Positions 29,701-36,388 of a stretch of 64,000 nucleotides of DNA are shown here, in pieces. The stretch is from Flavobacterium sp. SUN052 (GTDB lineage Bacteria; Bacteroidota; Bacteroidia; Flavobacteriales; Flavobacteriaceae), in assembly GCF_028867935.1 (NCBI RefSeq), contig NZ_JAPQNS010000004.1, positions 124,001 to 188,000 of the forward strand. The letters run 5' to 3'. Made by a program: the position numbers and the translations under genes. Under the pieces are notes generated by a model. It ran no database searches and had not been told where the DNA came from. It saw only the letters and a list, made by a program, of their open reading frames with translations. Numbering within the stretch: the stretch's first letter is position 1; each line of letters begins with the position of its first letter.

Positions 29701-32700
29701 GAAGCCGTGACCCCAAAGCCTGTCAGCGCGGTGTTCTGGCCGACGGTAGTGGTGGTAGAGCTAATGCAGCCATTAGCATTGGCGACCGTCACTGAATACG
29801 TACCTGCGCTGCTTACCGTCTGGGTTGTGCTGGCTCCCGGGGTGCCAATAATGCCACCCGCGTTGGCAAACGTGTAGGAGACCCCGCCCGAAGCTGTCAG
29901 CGTAATATTGGTTTGCGCACAAGTCAGTGGCCCATTATTGGCTAATCCGGCGGTTGGCAGCGGATTCACCGTCAGGCTAAAGGCCGTGCTGGTGACGCTA
30001 TTACATGCACCCGTGACCACCACCGAATAGCTACCTGCGCTGGCGGAGGTCACGTTACTAAGGGTGAGGCTGGCGGTAGTGGCCGAGGCTATACCCGTTA
30101 GGGCCGCGCCATTGCGGTACCATTGGTAACTGAACGGCCCCGTGCCGGATACGCTGACACTTGCCGTAACCATTGCTCCCGGACATACGCCTGAACCCGC
30201 AGCGGGCTGCGTGGTGAAGCCCGTTTGCCCGATAAGGGTTCCGGTAAATTCGTACGCGCCCATATCGACCGTGGTCGCTACAATGCGGCTGGCCCCGACA
30301 ATATCAGTTGTGATGCCACTCAGACCGGGGGCCGCATTGTTGCCCGCGTTAATGGCCGGGGCACAGGAGCTTAGTTCGGTGCTAGTGGTGCTGGCGAACG
30401 GCGAAATGCTGGTGGTCAGGCTATTGGTAGCCGTGTAGGTGGCGGGGTCAATGGCTGCATCGAACAGACTGTACGTGGCCGATACACTCGCATTAGTGGT
30501 ATTGTCGAATGCAAACGCAGTGCCGGTATTGCCAAATACCACACAGTTGGTCAGTGTAGGGCGGCTGCTACCATTTGTGCCACCCGAGTTATAGAGTACA
30601 ATGCCCGTGTTACGATAAAAGCTAACGTTGGTCAGCACGGGGCTGCTGGTGCCATTGTTGGTGGCGTTGTTATAGATAGAACTCCCCCCGTTTCCAATAA
30701 AACTGACGTTGACCAGCGTCGGGCTGCTGATGCCGCTCGTGGAGCCGTTATTGTAGATGGCTCCACCGTCAGCGGCCTGGTTTCCGCTAAAAAGCACATT
30801 CGTCAGCGTAGGGCTGGTGTTGTTGCCACTGCCAATTCCGAAGTTTTCAATAGCCCCGCCCGACGCGTAAGCCTCATTGTTCAGAAATACGCAGTTCGTA
30901 AACGCAGGATTGCTCGTGCCAACGTTGTCAACCGCTCCGCCATAAATAGCCCAGTTATCGACAAAAACGCAGTTGCGAATGGTCGGATTACAGACAACGC
31001 CATTGCCTCTGTTGAACATCCCGCCCCCTCTGCTATTGATGGCATTGACTGGCTCGTCGGCCTGCCCCTGGGTAATGACAAACCCGTCGAGAATGGCCAG
31101 GTTAGTTACCCCTACCGAACTGCTATTGTTGATTACGTGGTAGCTATTGTCCGTCTGGTCGCCCACCGTGCCAATATCGCCCGACAGCGTACTGCTGCTC
31201 GGTTGCCCCGTGAGTGGGTTCACACCCGGGCGGTTGCTCAGGGCCGTTTCGCTGCTAACGCCGGTAAAGCCGCCGTAAATGGCTACGTTATTCGCCATCA
31301 GAAAACTGACGTAGCGGTCGGTCGTGGTAGTCGGTTTGTACGTCCCCCGTGCTACCCAAACCTGTCCGCCCGCACAGCCGCTGGCCACCGCAATGGCTTC
31401 CTGAAGGGACGTTCCCGAATAAGCATTAGTCCAGCTCGTGCCGTTTTGCAGACCGTCTCCGGCCTGCGTAACATATACAATGCCCCGGCAGGCAGTAGTT
31501 AGTGAAAACAATGCACTCGACGTGCCGCCACGGGTTGCCGCCGTAACTGAATAAGGACCCGTGCCGAAATCGGCCGTAGCCGTAACCTGCGCCGTGAAGC
31601 CGCTGGTTATGGTGACGTTGGCTCCCGACAGGGATGCGCGGGGAGGGGTAGACGGTGCTGAAAAACTCACCACGCCCCCAATTACCGGTTCGCCGGAAGA
31701 ATTGGCTACTACGATCACCCGCAATGGATTGGCGAAGGACATGCCGAATAGGGCTGACTGATTATTGCCACTGTTGACATTAACCGCAAAACCCCGCGAC
31801 TCAAATGCGCCGATGTCGGGCGTACCGACCCGGCTGATGCCCCGTTGGTCCTGCGCGGGTGTACCCGAAGCCGAACCCGCGTCGATGGCAACACTCCCCG
31901 GCAACAACGCGTGGGTGGGCGCGGCTCCGCCGTAATTACCTAATGCCGTTAGCAGATAAGCACTTGCCGGAATATTAGTGAGGTTGCCCGTGGTAGTGCC
32001 GCCGAGGGTAGCCCCGCCTGCGGTGTTGCCAATCAGGTTGTAGCCGAGGTCGGAGCTAAAGCCACTCACGAGGTCAGGACCGGCATTCAGGGAAGTATTC
32101 CCTGCTATGAAGCAGTTATTTATCGTGACAACATTGGCCCCGTTGCCGCCATAAATGGCTCCGCCTTCGGCTGCACCCGAAGCGCCCACGGCCCGGTTCA
32201 GGGTGAAGGTGCTGCTGTTGATAGTCAGGCTACCTGCTGAGGCTTCGATGGCTCCGCCCGCGCGGGCCACGTTGCCGCTGAAGGTGCAGTTTTCGATCAG
32301 GCTGGAGCCACTGCCGCCTTTGTGCAGGGCACCGCTGTTGCTCGTGGCCGTGTTGGAAGAAAAGGTGCTGTTGGTGATGGTGAACGAACCGCTGCTCTGC
32401 GCAACAGCCCCCCCGAAGCCGTCCGATGTATTGTTGTAGAGATAGCAGTAGGCCAGCTGCAACTCGCCCCCGGCGAGCTTAATAGCCCCGCCGTTGCCGG
32501 TAGAACGGGCGTTGGTGAAACTCATATACCGGGCGTCAAACTGAGCAGACGGCAGTATGCTCAGGAGGCTAAAGTCGCTGGCCGGACCGCCCCCCCGCAG
32601 CACCACGGATGTTGCGCTCGTGGTGGGTCCCAGCACCAGCACGTCTTTGGCGGGTGCCGGGATTGTGCTGGTCAGGTTGACGGTGCCCGATGTGGCAAAC

Positions 32701-35519
32701 GTAACCGTAACCTGGTTAGGGCATCCTGTGATGGCCCCGATGTCGGCCAATACCTGCCGCAGCGACCCCGCCCCGCTGTTGTTGAGATTAGCCGTGTACG
32801 AATAGACGCACGGAACGACATTGTTCAGCGCAAAACTAACCGAAGCCGGTGTGGTACCTGCGGCCGAGGCCGCTACATTGTAGGGGCCGCCGGCCGTAGC
32901 GTTGGCCGTTGCGTTCACGGCGGCCGTACCGCTGCTGCTCAGCGTGGCGGTGGCACTGCTCAGGGCGGCACTCGCTCCGCTTGCCGGGGCTACGAAGCTC
33001 ACCACACCCCCCGCAACGGGTTCGCCGTTGGCACTACTCACGGATACACTCAGCGGGTTGGTAAACGCCGTGCCGGGGCTGGTCGTCTGGTTGTTGCCGC
33101 TCAGCATGGCTAGGGCAAACCCCCGCGACTCAAACGCCCCGATGTCGGGCGTACCGACCCGGCTGATACCCCGCTGGTCCTGCGCGGGTGCGCCCGAAGC
33201 CGACCCCGCGTTAATTGCAATACTGCCCGGCAACAGTGCATGGGTGGGCGCGGCACCGCCGTAATTGGCCAAACCGGCCAGCAAATACCGGCTTGCCGAC
33301 CCGTCGATGATGTTCCCTGTGGTGATGCTGCCAAGCCCTGCCCCGGATGTATTCCCGATAATATTATAGCCCACCTGCGACGAAAAACCACTCGCCAGGT
33401 CAGGGCTGGTTCCTATTGATGTATTACCGGCAATAAGGCAGTTATTGATAACGACAGGGTTGGTGCCGCTGCCATAAATGGCTCCGCCTTCGGCTGCACC
33501 CGCAGTGCCCACGGCCCGGTTCAGGGTGAAGGTACTGTTGTTAATGGTTAAACTCCCGACAGCGGCTTCAATGGCCCCGCCCGCCCGGGCCACGTTGCCA
33601 CTGAACGTGCAGTTTTCGATCAGGCCGGGGGAGGTACTGTTTTTATGAATGGCCCCGCTATTGCTGGTAGCCGTATTACTCGCAAAGGTTGTTCTGGTAA
33701 TGGTAAACGAACCTCCGCCATGATACATACCTCCTCCGATGTTCGTGGCCATATTGCCGGAGATATAGCAATCGGCGAGGCACAGATCCCCGCCGTCGTG
33801 CGTAATGGCCCCGCCGTTTCCAATTACCCGTGCATTCGTGAAACTCAGGTAACGAACGGTTAACGTACCTGAACCCGGCACCGTCAGAAGGCGGTAATTG
33901 CTGGACGAGCCTCCGCCCCGAAGCACCACATCCGTACTGCTTGCTGAGTAGCCAAGCAGGAGAACATTTTTAGCAGGTGCCGTAAGTGCACTGGCCAGAT
34001 TGACCGTTCCCGACACGCCAAATGTAATGGTAAACTGACCGGTACATGAGCTGGCAGCAATGTCGGTGAAGGCTTGCCGTAGTGTACCCGCCCCGGCGTC
34101 GGCCAGACTGGTAACGGTATAACTCGTTGGGCTATTCATAATGGTGCCGCTGGCCGTGGTTGTACAGGCGCCAATGGTGCAGGTAGCAGTGTAGGTGCCG
34201 GCAATGCTGGTAGAATAGGTAGTGCCGTTAATGCCTCCCGGCCAGGCCACGGTGCCACCCGTGCAACCGCTGGCGGTGAGCGTGCCCATCACGCCTACGC
34301 AAACAGCAGCGGGACTGGCTACGGTGAAGGTGACCGAAGCCGCGTTTGAACTCTCATAAGCCCCGGCATCGCGTGCGGCTCCAATTTGAGCCGTCCCGAG
34401 GGCATCCGTAGTGAGTGTGCTACTCACGGCTGCATCGATAGCCTGACTAAAACAACCCAGCGGAATAACGGGAATACACTCGCCCGATACGGCTGATAGT
34501 GAGCCTAATGCCAGGCCGGTGTTGCCAATATTATCGCGGTCGGAGGCAAGCAGGGTTAAGCTGCTGGTAATATCACTGGCGAACACATTACCACCGAGCG
34601 AGGTTAGAGTACGGTTAGCAGAAACAGTGGGTAAAATATCTCCCTCTGTAGGATTTATAGCCAGATTGTTTTGTAGCGTGACAGAGATATTGTCCCGTAT
34701 TTCCAAACTATATCTAGAGCGCAAGCCCAGTGTATTATGTGAAAAAGTTACGGATGAAGGTCTCCCTGTGTTGCCATAAGCAGCAATAAGAGACCCTCCG
34801 AAACCGCCCACATTGCCTGCACCACCAAACGTACAATTGCTAAGTTGTCCCTTGCTAACGCCAAACAAAAAAACCAAAGTTTCTCCACCTATACTTGATG
34901 TAGCTTGCTGCCGAAAGCTACAGCGATCAATCAGTGTAGTACCTGTGTTATTAGAGTAAATGGCTTTGACTGTTGTTGAAACGACATTATTATCAAAATA
35001 ACTATCCGTAATTGTCAGGTTCCGGGTATTAAATGTGGAATAAACAGGGAAAGTTGTGGTGTTGGCCTGGAATAGACATTGTTGTACGATCAGGTCGTTG
35101 GCATTACCACTTGATTCAAGTGCTCCCGCCCCGCCCACAAAGGCGATACCGATAATGGTACGTGTCCGGTTGGTGCTCCCAAATCGCAAAAGTGGTGTCG
35201 ATACACCTGTTTGCGTTAGGGTACTCCCCCCCACACCCGTAGCCGGACAGAGCGTACTACCCCCTGCGATGGTGCCACTGAACGTAATGTCGGGCAGGGC
35301 TGCCGTGAGCGTAATGGTCTGACTGGCAGGGAGGGTGATGAGATACTCCAGGGCCGTGTTGCCGTTGGCCGTGGTGATGGCCTCCCGCAGGGTACCGGGG
35401 CCACTGTCGGCCGTGCTAGTGACGGCAATGGTAGTCTGGGCCTGAGCGGTCAGCCCGAGTAGAATTAGTGAAAAAAAGAGGTAAAGCGCCGAAAAGCGAG
35501 TTGTAGAGAATGGGGTCAT
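23703..35519 (-). CDS. Very large secreted multi-block beta-helix/Ig-like surface protein (about 3938 aa)
   Basis: The frame is open back to 35624, but the ATG at 35519 gives a clean signal peptide (LYLFFSLILLGLTAQAQ), so I start there: about 3938 aa. Six beta-helix blocks alternate with Ig-like regions: about 28-383, 465-800, 904-1242, 1345-1757, 2317-2647 and 2800-3165. Blocks two, three and five are copies of one module (GAGTLRQAxxDI opening, PDIGAFES closing). Blocks two and three are each followed by an invasin-like linker (NGEPVAGGVVSF or similar). Ig-like repeats with LTCAQTSLTLTA strands dominate 1760-2310 and 3170-3770. The end has the Ig-like domain (AYQWFRNGVLVS) and the shared module (IVIDRINNYEIRQVDSS, ANGCKTTVESS). 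A surface-spanning adhesin or matrix protein is inferred. It has its own terminator and a diverged 21-bp-spaced repeat far upstream. Confidence 0.9.
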   Translation of the reverse strand: MTPFSTTRFSALYLFFSLILLGLTAQAQTTIAVTSTADSGPGTLREAITTANGNTALEYLITLPASQTITLTAALPDITFSGTIAGGSTLCPATGVGGSTLTQTGVSTPLLRFGSTNRTRTIIGIAFVGGAGALESSGNANDLIVQQCLFQANTTTFPVYSTFNTRNLTITDSYFDNNVVSTTVKAIYSNNTGTTLIDRCSFRQQATSSIGGETLVFLFGVSKGQLSNCTFGGAGNVGGFGGSLIAAYGNTGRPSSVTFSHNTLGLRSRYSLEIRDNISVTLQNNLAINPTEGDILPTVSANRTLTSLGGNVFASDITSSLTLLASDRDNIGNTGLALGSLSAVSGECIPVIPLGCFSQAIDAAVSSTLTTDALGTAQIGAARDAGAYESSNAASVTFTVASPAAVCVGVMGTLTASGCTGGTVAWPGGINGTTYSTSIAGTYTATCTIGACTTTASGTIMNSPTSYTVTSLADAGAGTLRQAFTDIAASSCTGQFTITFGVSGTVNLASALTAPAKNVLLLGYSASSTDVVLRGGGSSSNYRLLTVPGSGTLTVRYLSFTNARVIGNGGAITHDGGDLCLADCYISGNMATNIGGGMYHGGGSFTITRTTFASNTATSNSGAIHKNSTSPGLIENCTFSGNVARAGGAIEAAVGSLTINNSTFTLNRAVGTAGAAEGGAIYGSGTNPVVINNCLIAGNTSIGTSPDLASGFSSQVGYNIIGNTSGAGLGSITTGNIIDGSASRYLLAGLANYGGAAPTHALLPGSIAINAGSASGAPAQDQRGISRVGTPDIGAFESRGFALAMLSGNNQTTSPGTAFTNPLSVSVSSANGEPVAGGVVSFVAPASGASAALSSATATLSSSGTAAVNATANATAGGPYNVAASAAGTTPASVSFALNNVVPCVYSYTANLNNSGAGSLRQVLADIGAITGCPNQVTVTFATSGTVNLTSTIPAPAKDVLVLGPTTSATSVVLRGGGPASDFSLLSILPSAQFDARYMSFTNARSTGNGGAIKLAGGELQLAYCYLYNNTSDGFGGAVAQSSGSFTITNSTFSSNTATSNSGALHKGGSGSSLIENCTFSGNVARAGGAIEASAGSLTINSSTFTLNRAVGASGAAEGGAIYGGNGANVVTINNCFIAGNTSLNAGPDLVSGFSSDLGYNLIGNTAGGATLGGTTTGNLTNIPASAYLLTALGNYGGAAPTHALLPGSVAIDAGSASGTPAQDQRGISRVGTPDIGAFESRGFAVNVNSGNNQSALFGMSFANPLRVIVVANSSGEPVIGGVVSFSAPSTPPRASLSGANVTITSGFTAQVTATADFGTGPYSVTAATRGGTSSALFSLTTACRGIVYVTQAGDGLQNGTSWTNAYSGTSLQEAIAVASGCAGGQVWVARGTYKPTTTTDRYVSFLMANNVAIYGGFTGVSSETALSNRPGVNPLTGQPSSSTLSGDIGTVGDQTDNSYHVINNSSSVGVTNLAILDGFVITQGQADEPVNAINSRGGGMFNRGNGVVCNPTIRNCVFVDNWAIYGGAVDNVGTSNPAFTNCVFLNNEAYASGGAIENFGIGSGNNTSPTLTNVLFSGNQAADGGAIYNNGSTSGISSPTLVNVSFIGNGGSSIYNNATNNGTSSPVLTNVSFYRNTGIVLYNSGGTNGSSRPTLTNCVVFGNTGTAFAFDNTTNASVSATYSLFDAAIDPATYTATNSLTTSISPFASTTSTELSSCAPAINAGNNAAPGLSGITTDIVGASRIVATTVDMGAYEFTGTLIGQTGFTTQPAAGSGVCPGAMVTASVSVSGTGPFSYQWYRNGAALTGIASATTASLTLSNVTSASAGSYSVVVTGACNSVTSTAFSLTVNPLPTAGLANNGPLTCAQTNITLTASGGVSYTFANAGGIIGTPGASTTQTVSSAGTYSVTVANANGCISSTTTTVGQNTALTGFGVTASASVCAGTGTSAGSVTLTASGCTGGTVNWQGGITGNTYSTSVNGIYTATCTIGTCYTTASGTATIGASPTATLSASNAGTLTCAQTSLTLTAMGGVSYTFTGPGLSQSGNSATALANQSGTYSVTVANASGCTSTTSVTVSQNTTTPTVSLGASNSLNCSLTSATLSATATGFGLLMYAFQNSNGLLPGSPSSSSTVVVNTGGSYSVLVTAANGCTASQTTSVVSDTALPTVSIAPISATLTCAQPSLTLTSTSSETGLRWSTGSTATTLAVNSAGTYSATATAPNGCTVASNTVVIVSNTALTGFTVASSASVCGVAGTPIGSVTLTASGCTGGTIFWPDGITGDTFSTSIAGVYTATCTVGVCTTTASGTAILASQVYTVTSLADAGAGTLRQALADIGASSCPGPFTVTFVLSGTINLATGLTAPVKDVLILGPSSTTTAITLNGGGPSSNFRILTIPGSATLAARYLAFTNGHTANGGAINLSGGALRLDNCYLYGNSATSFGGAMYQGGGSFTITNSTFASNTAISNGGAIEKFVAAPGLIDNCTFSGNVGRSGGAIEAAAGSLTINNSTFTQNQAIGNPTGADGGAIYGGNGSNRVTINNCLIAGNTSLGSSPDLVAGFNSNIGYNLIGIDIGPTLDALTTGNVRGMASVVLLPTLANNGGSTPTHAIQSAGPAYNAGPPASNLADQRGLAVFGSRKDIGAFESQVPPLIATVSNESAVCGGTGGFSLSVSGGTGSGYQYRLTNAESFSALPTNPYTVTVATSNLFYVFVQDDSGNNIITPIGVMIAGTVAAPTVSGTAGCPGNSTLSASCSAGTLLWSTGETTGTIVVPTTAAVYSVSCLYQNCISEGSSLTVSPTASFTVTSTADSGPNTLRQAILDMNAMIACEPFLITIDAPGPVSLTAALPELLKSVTITSANALTPATATGGSTIERATGSADFRLFLAKTTGKTLTLQNLILQNGVGTPLAGFAYSGGGAVMTRSTVALTMQRCLVRNCTTVSGSDGGGVQAFSGRLILSDCEFRNNAAIGSGGAVITGSYATINSSPALIERCTFVSNSAINGTFGVGGAVNLSGPSTVVTSTFDSNSASSSGKALYSYNPLTLRHSTFRNQAVSGAGAVLATDNTITLQNNLFAQNTIPHFSGLYTSLGGNVSDKPEATTLNQATDRVGQPVSLSAAAAKGGLVQTCELIGACSNPAIDAGVATTLTADARGVAYLGAPDAGAYENGTGAVSFTFTVASSATVCAGGTITLTASGCTSGTVVWPGGITGNAFSTSVAGTYTATCTIGTCSATASSTATIGANPTPTLTANGGGTLTCAQTSLTLTTTGGNSYSFSGPGVTSQSSGSAVINRPGLYSVTVTAANGCTATQTTEIASNTIAPSVSINPPVSATLSCSQTSLTLTAASSATALRWSTSAATTSITVNAANTYSVTATGTNGCTAVSSNVLISQDITIPTNATLTANLGGTLTCAQRSLTLSALATGTGLSYVFGPAVVAQSGSSATINAAGTYSVTITGSNACTTSANATVYSDTASPALSLTPSSATLTCAQTSVTLTASGGTSYLWTGGTTSNTLVVNAANTYSVTATAANGCTSTTSVVVSQSAGAPTAGLVASGTLTCAVTAITLTAAGGNSYAFSGPSVVTSLGSSATVNIGGVYSVTVTNTATGCSSVTTVTVSSNTTTPSLSLNLSNGTLTCANPSLTLTATSSATALRWSTSATTPSITLNTAATYSVTATGTNGCTATASAVISQSTTPPTAGLISSGTITCGAPTVTLMASGGMAYAFSGPGVVSQSGNTAVVNTSGLYSVTVTNTATGCSSTTNATVYGNLAGAAPIPTLTSSGSAVCPGANLILTASVSGTASAYQWFRNGVLVSTGGPTLSLFNVDAAQGGSYVLVVTGGCGSATTTAFSLTVKPAPVVTLSLLNSGEVLQATGGVLYERVIVIDRINNYEIRQVDSSTNGFFNITRVGPYRLTVTGANGCKTTVESSIASLPR

Positions 35520-35568
35520 GGGCAAGTAGGAATCGTTCAGAAGTTTGTGATGGGTAAATGCACGTAAA

Positions 35569-35685
35569 TCAGGAACTGGCCAGAAAGCGTAGCAGCACGG
35601 ATACAATCCAGAGCCAACTGACAACCGCTATCAGGTAGATAATTCGCTCGGGGAGATCCGAGCCAGACTTGAACGGAGATTTCAT
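35569..35685 (-). CDS. 38-residue single-membrane-segment peptide
   Basis: ATG at 35685, TGA at 35569-35571. It begins MKSPFKSGSDLPER and continues into one hydrophobic segment (IIYLIAVVSWLWIVSVLL) ending RFLASS. A charged N-terminus followed by one transmembrane helix is typical of small membrane proteins, and the frame differs from that of the giant gene's upstream extension. It lies 49 bp before the start of the 3938-aa gene and downstream of the diverged operator-like repeat, so both could share a transcript. No homologue is recognised; a chance ORF is possible. Confidence 0.35.
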   Translation of the reverse strand: MKSPFKSGSDLPERIIYLIAVVSWLWIVSVLLRFLASS

Positions 35686-35780
35686 GATGAGGGCCGTCTT
35701 GAGGTACGCATGGGGTAGGTAATCAGGAATGGTTTTTTCCTGTGCAAACTTCCTTCGCCCGCGACGGGCAGGCTGTCATT

Positions 35781-35813
35781 TTTCAGACAAATCCGGGTAC
35801 TTTACGGACAATG
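35781..35813 (-). promoter_or_regulatory. Diverged 21-bp-spaced repeat upstream of the largest surface gene
   Basis: TTTCAGACAAA and TTTACGGACAAT place their GACA cores at 35786 and 35807, again exactly 21 bp apart, matching the spacing of the three strong copies (core TTTTGGACATT). Flanking similarity is weak (a GCTGT lies a little before it), so this is tentative. It would sit about 95 bp upstream of the 38-residue peptide and 265 bp upstream of the giant gene. Confidence 0.3.
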
Positions 35814-35838
35814 TGGCTCCATAGCCTTGCGATATCGC

Positions 35839-36273
35839 CTACTGGGGACGGAAAACGATAGGAAAATCAATTGTTCGGAGAACAGATGTCTCAGGAGGAA
35901 TGGAAAAAGGCTTTCGTTGTAGTACCTCATCAACGGCCTGTAGAACGGCTGCGTCGAGTAACGGCCCCGCCGAGCGGACAATACGCACGGGCCTGATCTG
36001 GCCATTGCTTACTAATTGAACCCGAATCATAACAGTTCCTTCGTGGCCCAGTTGGATGGCCTGATCGGGGTATTTAACCTGTCTGATCAAGGCTATACGG
36101 AACGATTCGAGCGGATCGTAGTGGCCCATCTCGGCCGAACGCGCTCCGGGCGGTATTGGTGGGTTAACGATAGCGACCAATAGCCCCGATTCGGGCTGGA
36201 CTGGCGATTGAGCCCATATGGTTTGGTAGAAACAAACCAGCAGGAAGAACATAACGGAGTAGCGAATAATCAT
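35839..36273 (-). CDS. Small exported protein with TonB C-terminal domain
   Basis: 144 aa. Residues 1-21 form a signal peptide or N-terminal anchor ending IWAQ. Residues about 55-142 match the TonB C-terminal fold: VKYPDQAIQLGHEGTVMIRVQLVSNG has the YPxxA...GxVxVxFxVxxDG pattern, followed by SAGPLLDAAVLQAVDEV. In the family this domain contacts the TonB box of outer-membrane receptors. It lacks the usual long proline-rich spacer, and no ExbB or ExbD is nearby, so it may be a stand-alone periplasmic TonB-domain protein instead of a full energy transducer. It lies 115 bp downstream of the hybrid kinase gene. Confidence 0.75.
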   Translation of the reverse strand: MIIRYSVMFFLLVCFYQTIWAQSPVQPESGLLVAIVNPPIPPGARSAEMGHYDPLESFRIALIRQVKYPDQAIQLGHEGTVMIRVQLVSNGQIRPVRIVRSAGPLLDAAVLQAVDEVLQRKPFSIPPETSVLRTIDFPIVFRPQ

Positions 36274-36388
36274 TAGCGTAAACAGTTGATTAGTTGGGTC
36301 AAAACTAATCGGCTGGGTACGGCCGGACGGCTAGAATTCGGACAGATTCTGTCAGTTTTCGGTCAACTCACCATATGCTACGGATATA

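Noticed and set aside
32322..33113. 263-residue plus-strand frame opposite the largest gene
   Set aside because: Arg/Gly-rich composition and full overlap with well-supported minus-strand beta-helix coding sequence.
35520..35624. N-terminal extension of the largest surface protein to 35624
   Set aside because: The extra 35 residues would precede a clean signal peptide starting at 35519 and overlap the 38-residue membrane peptide. The shorter start is the natural one.
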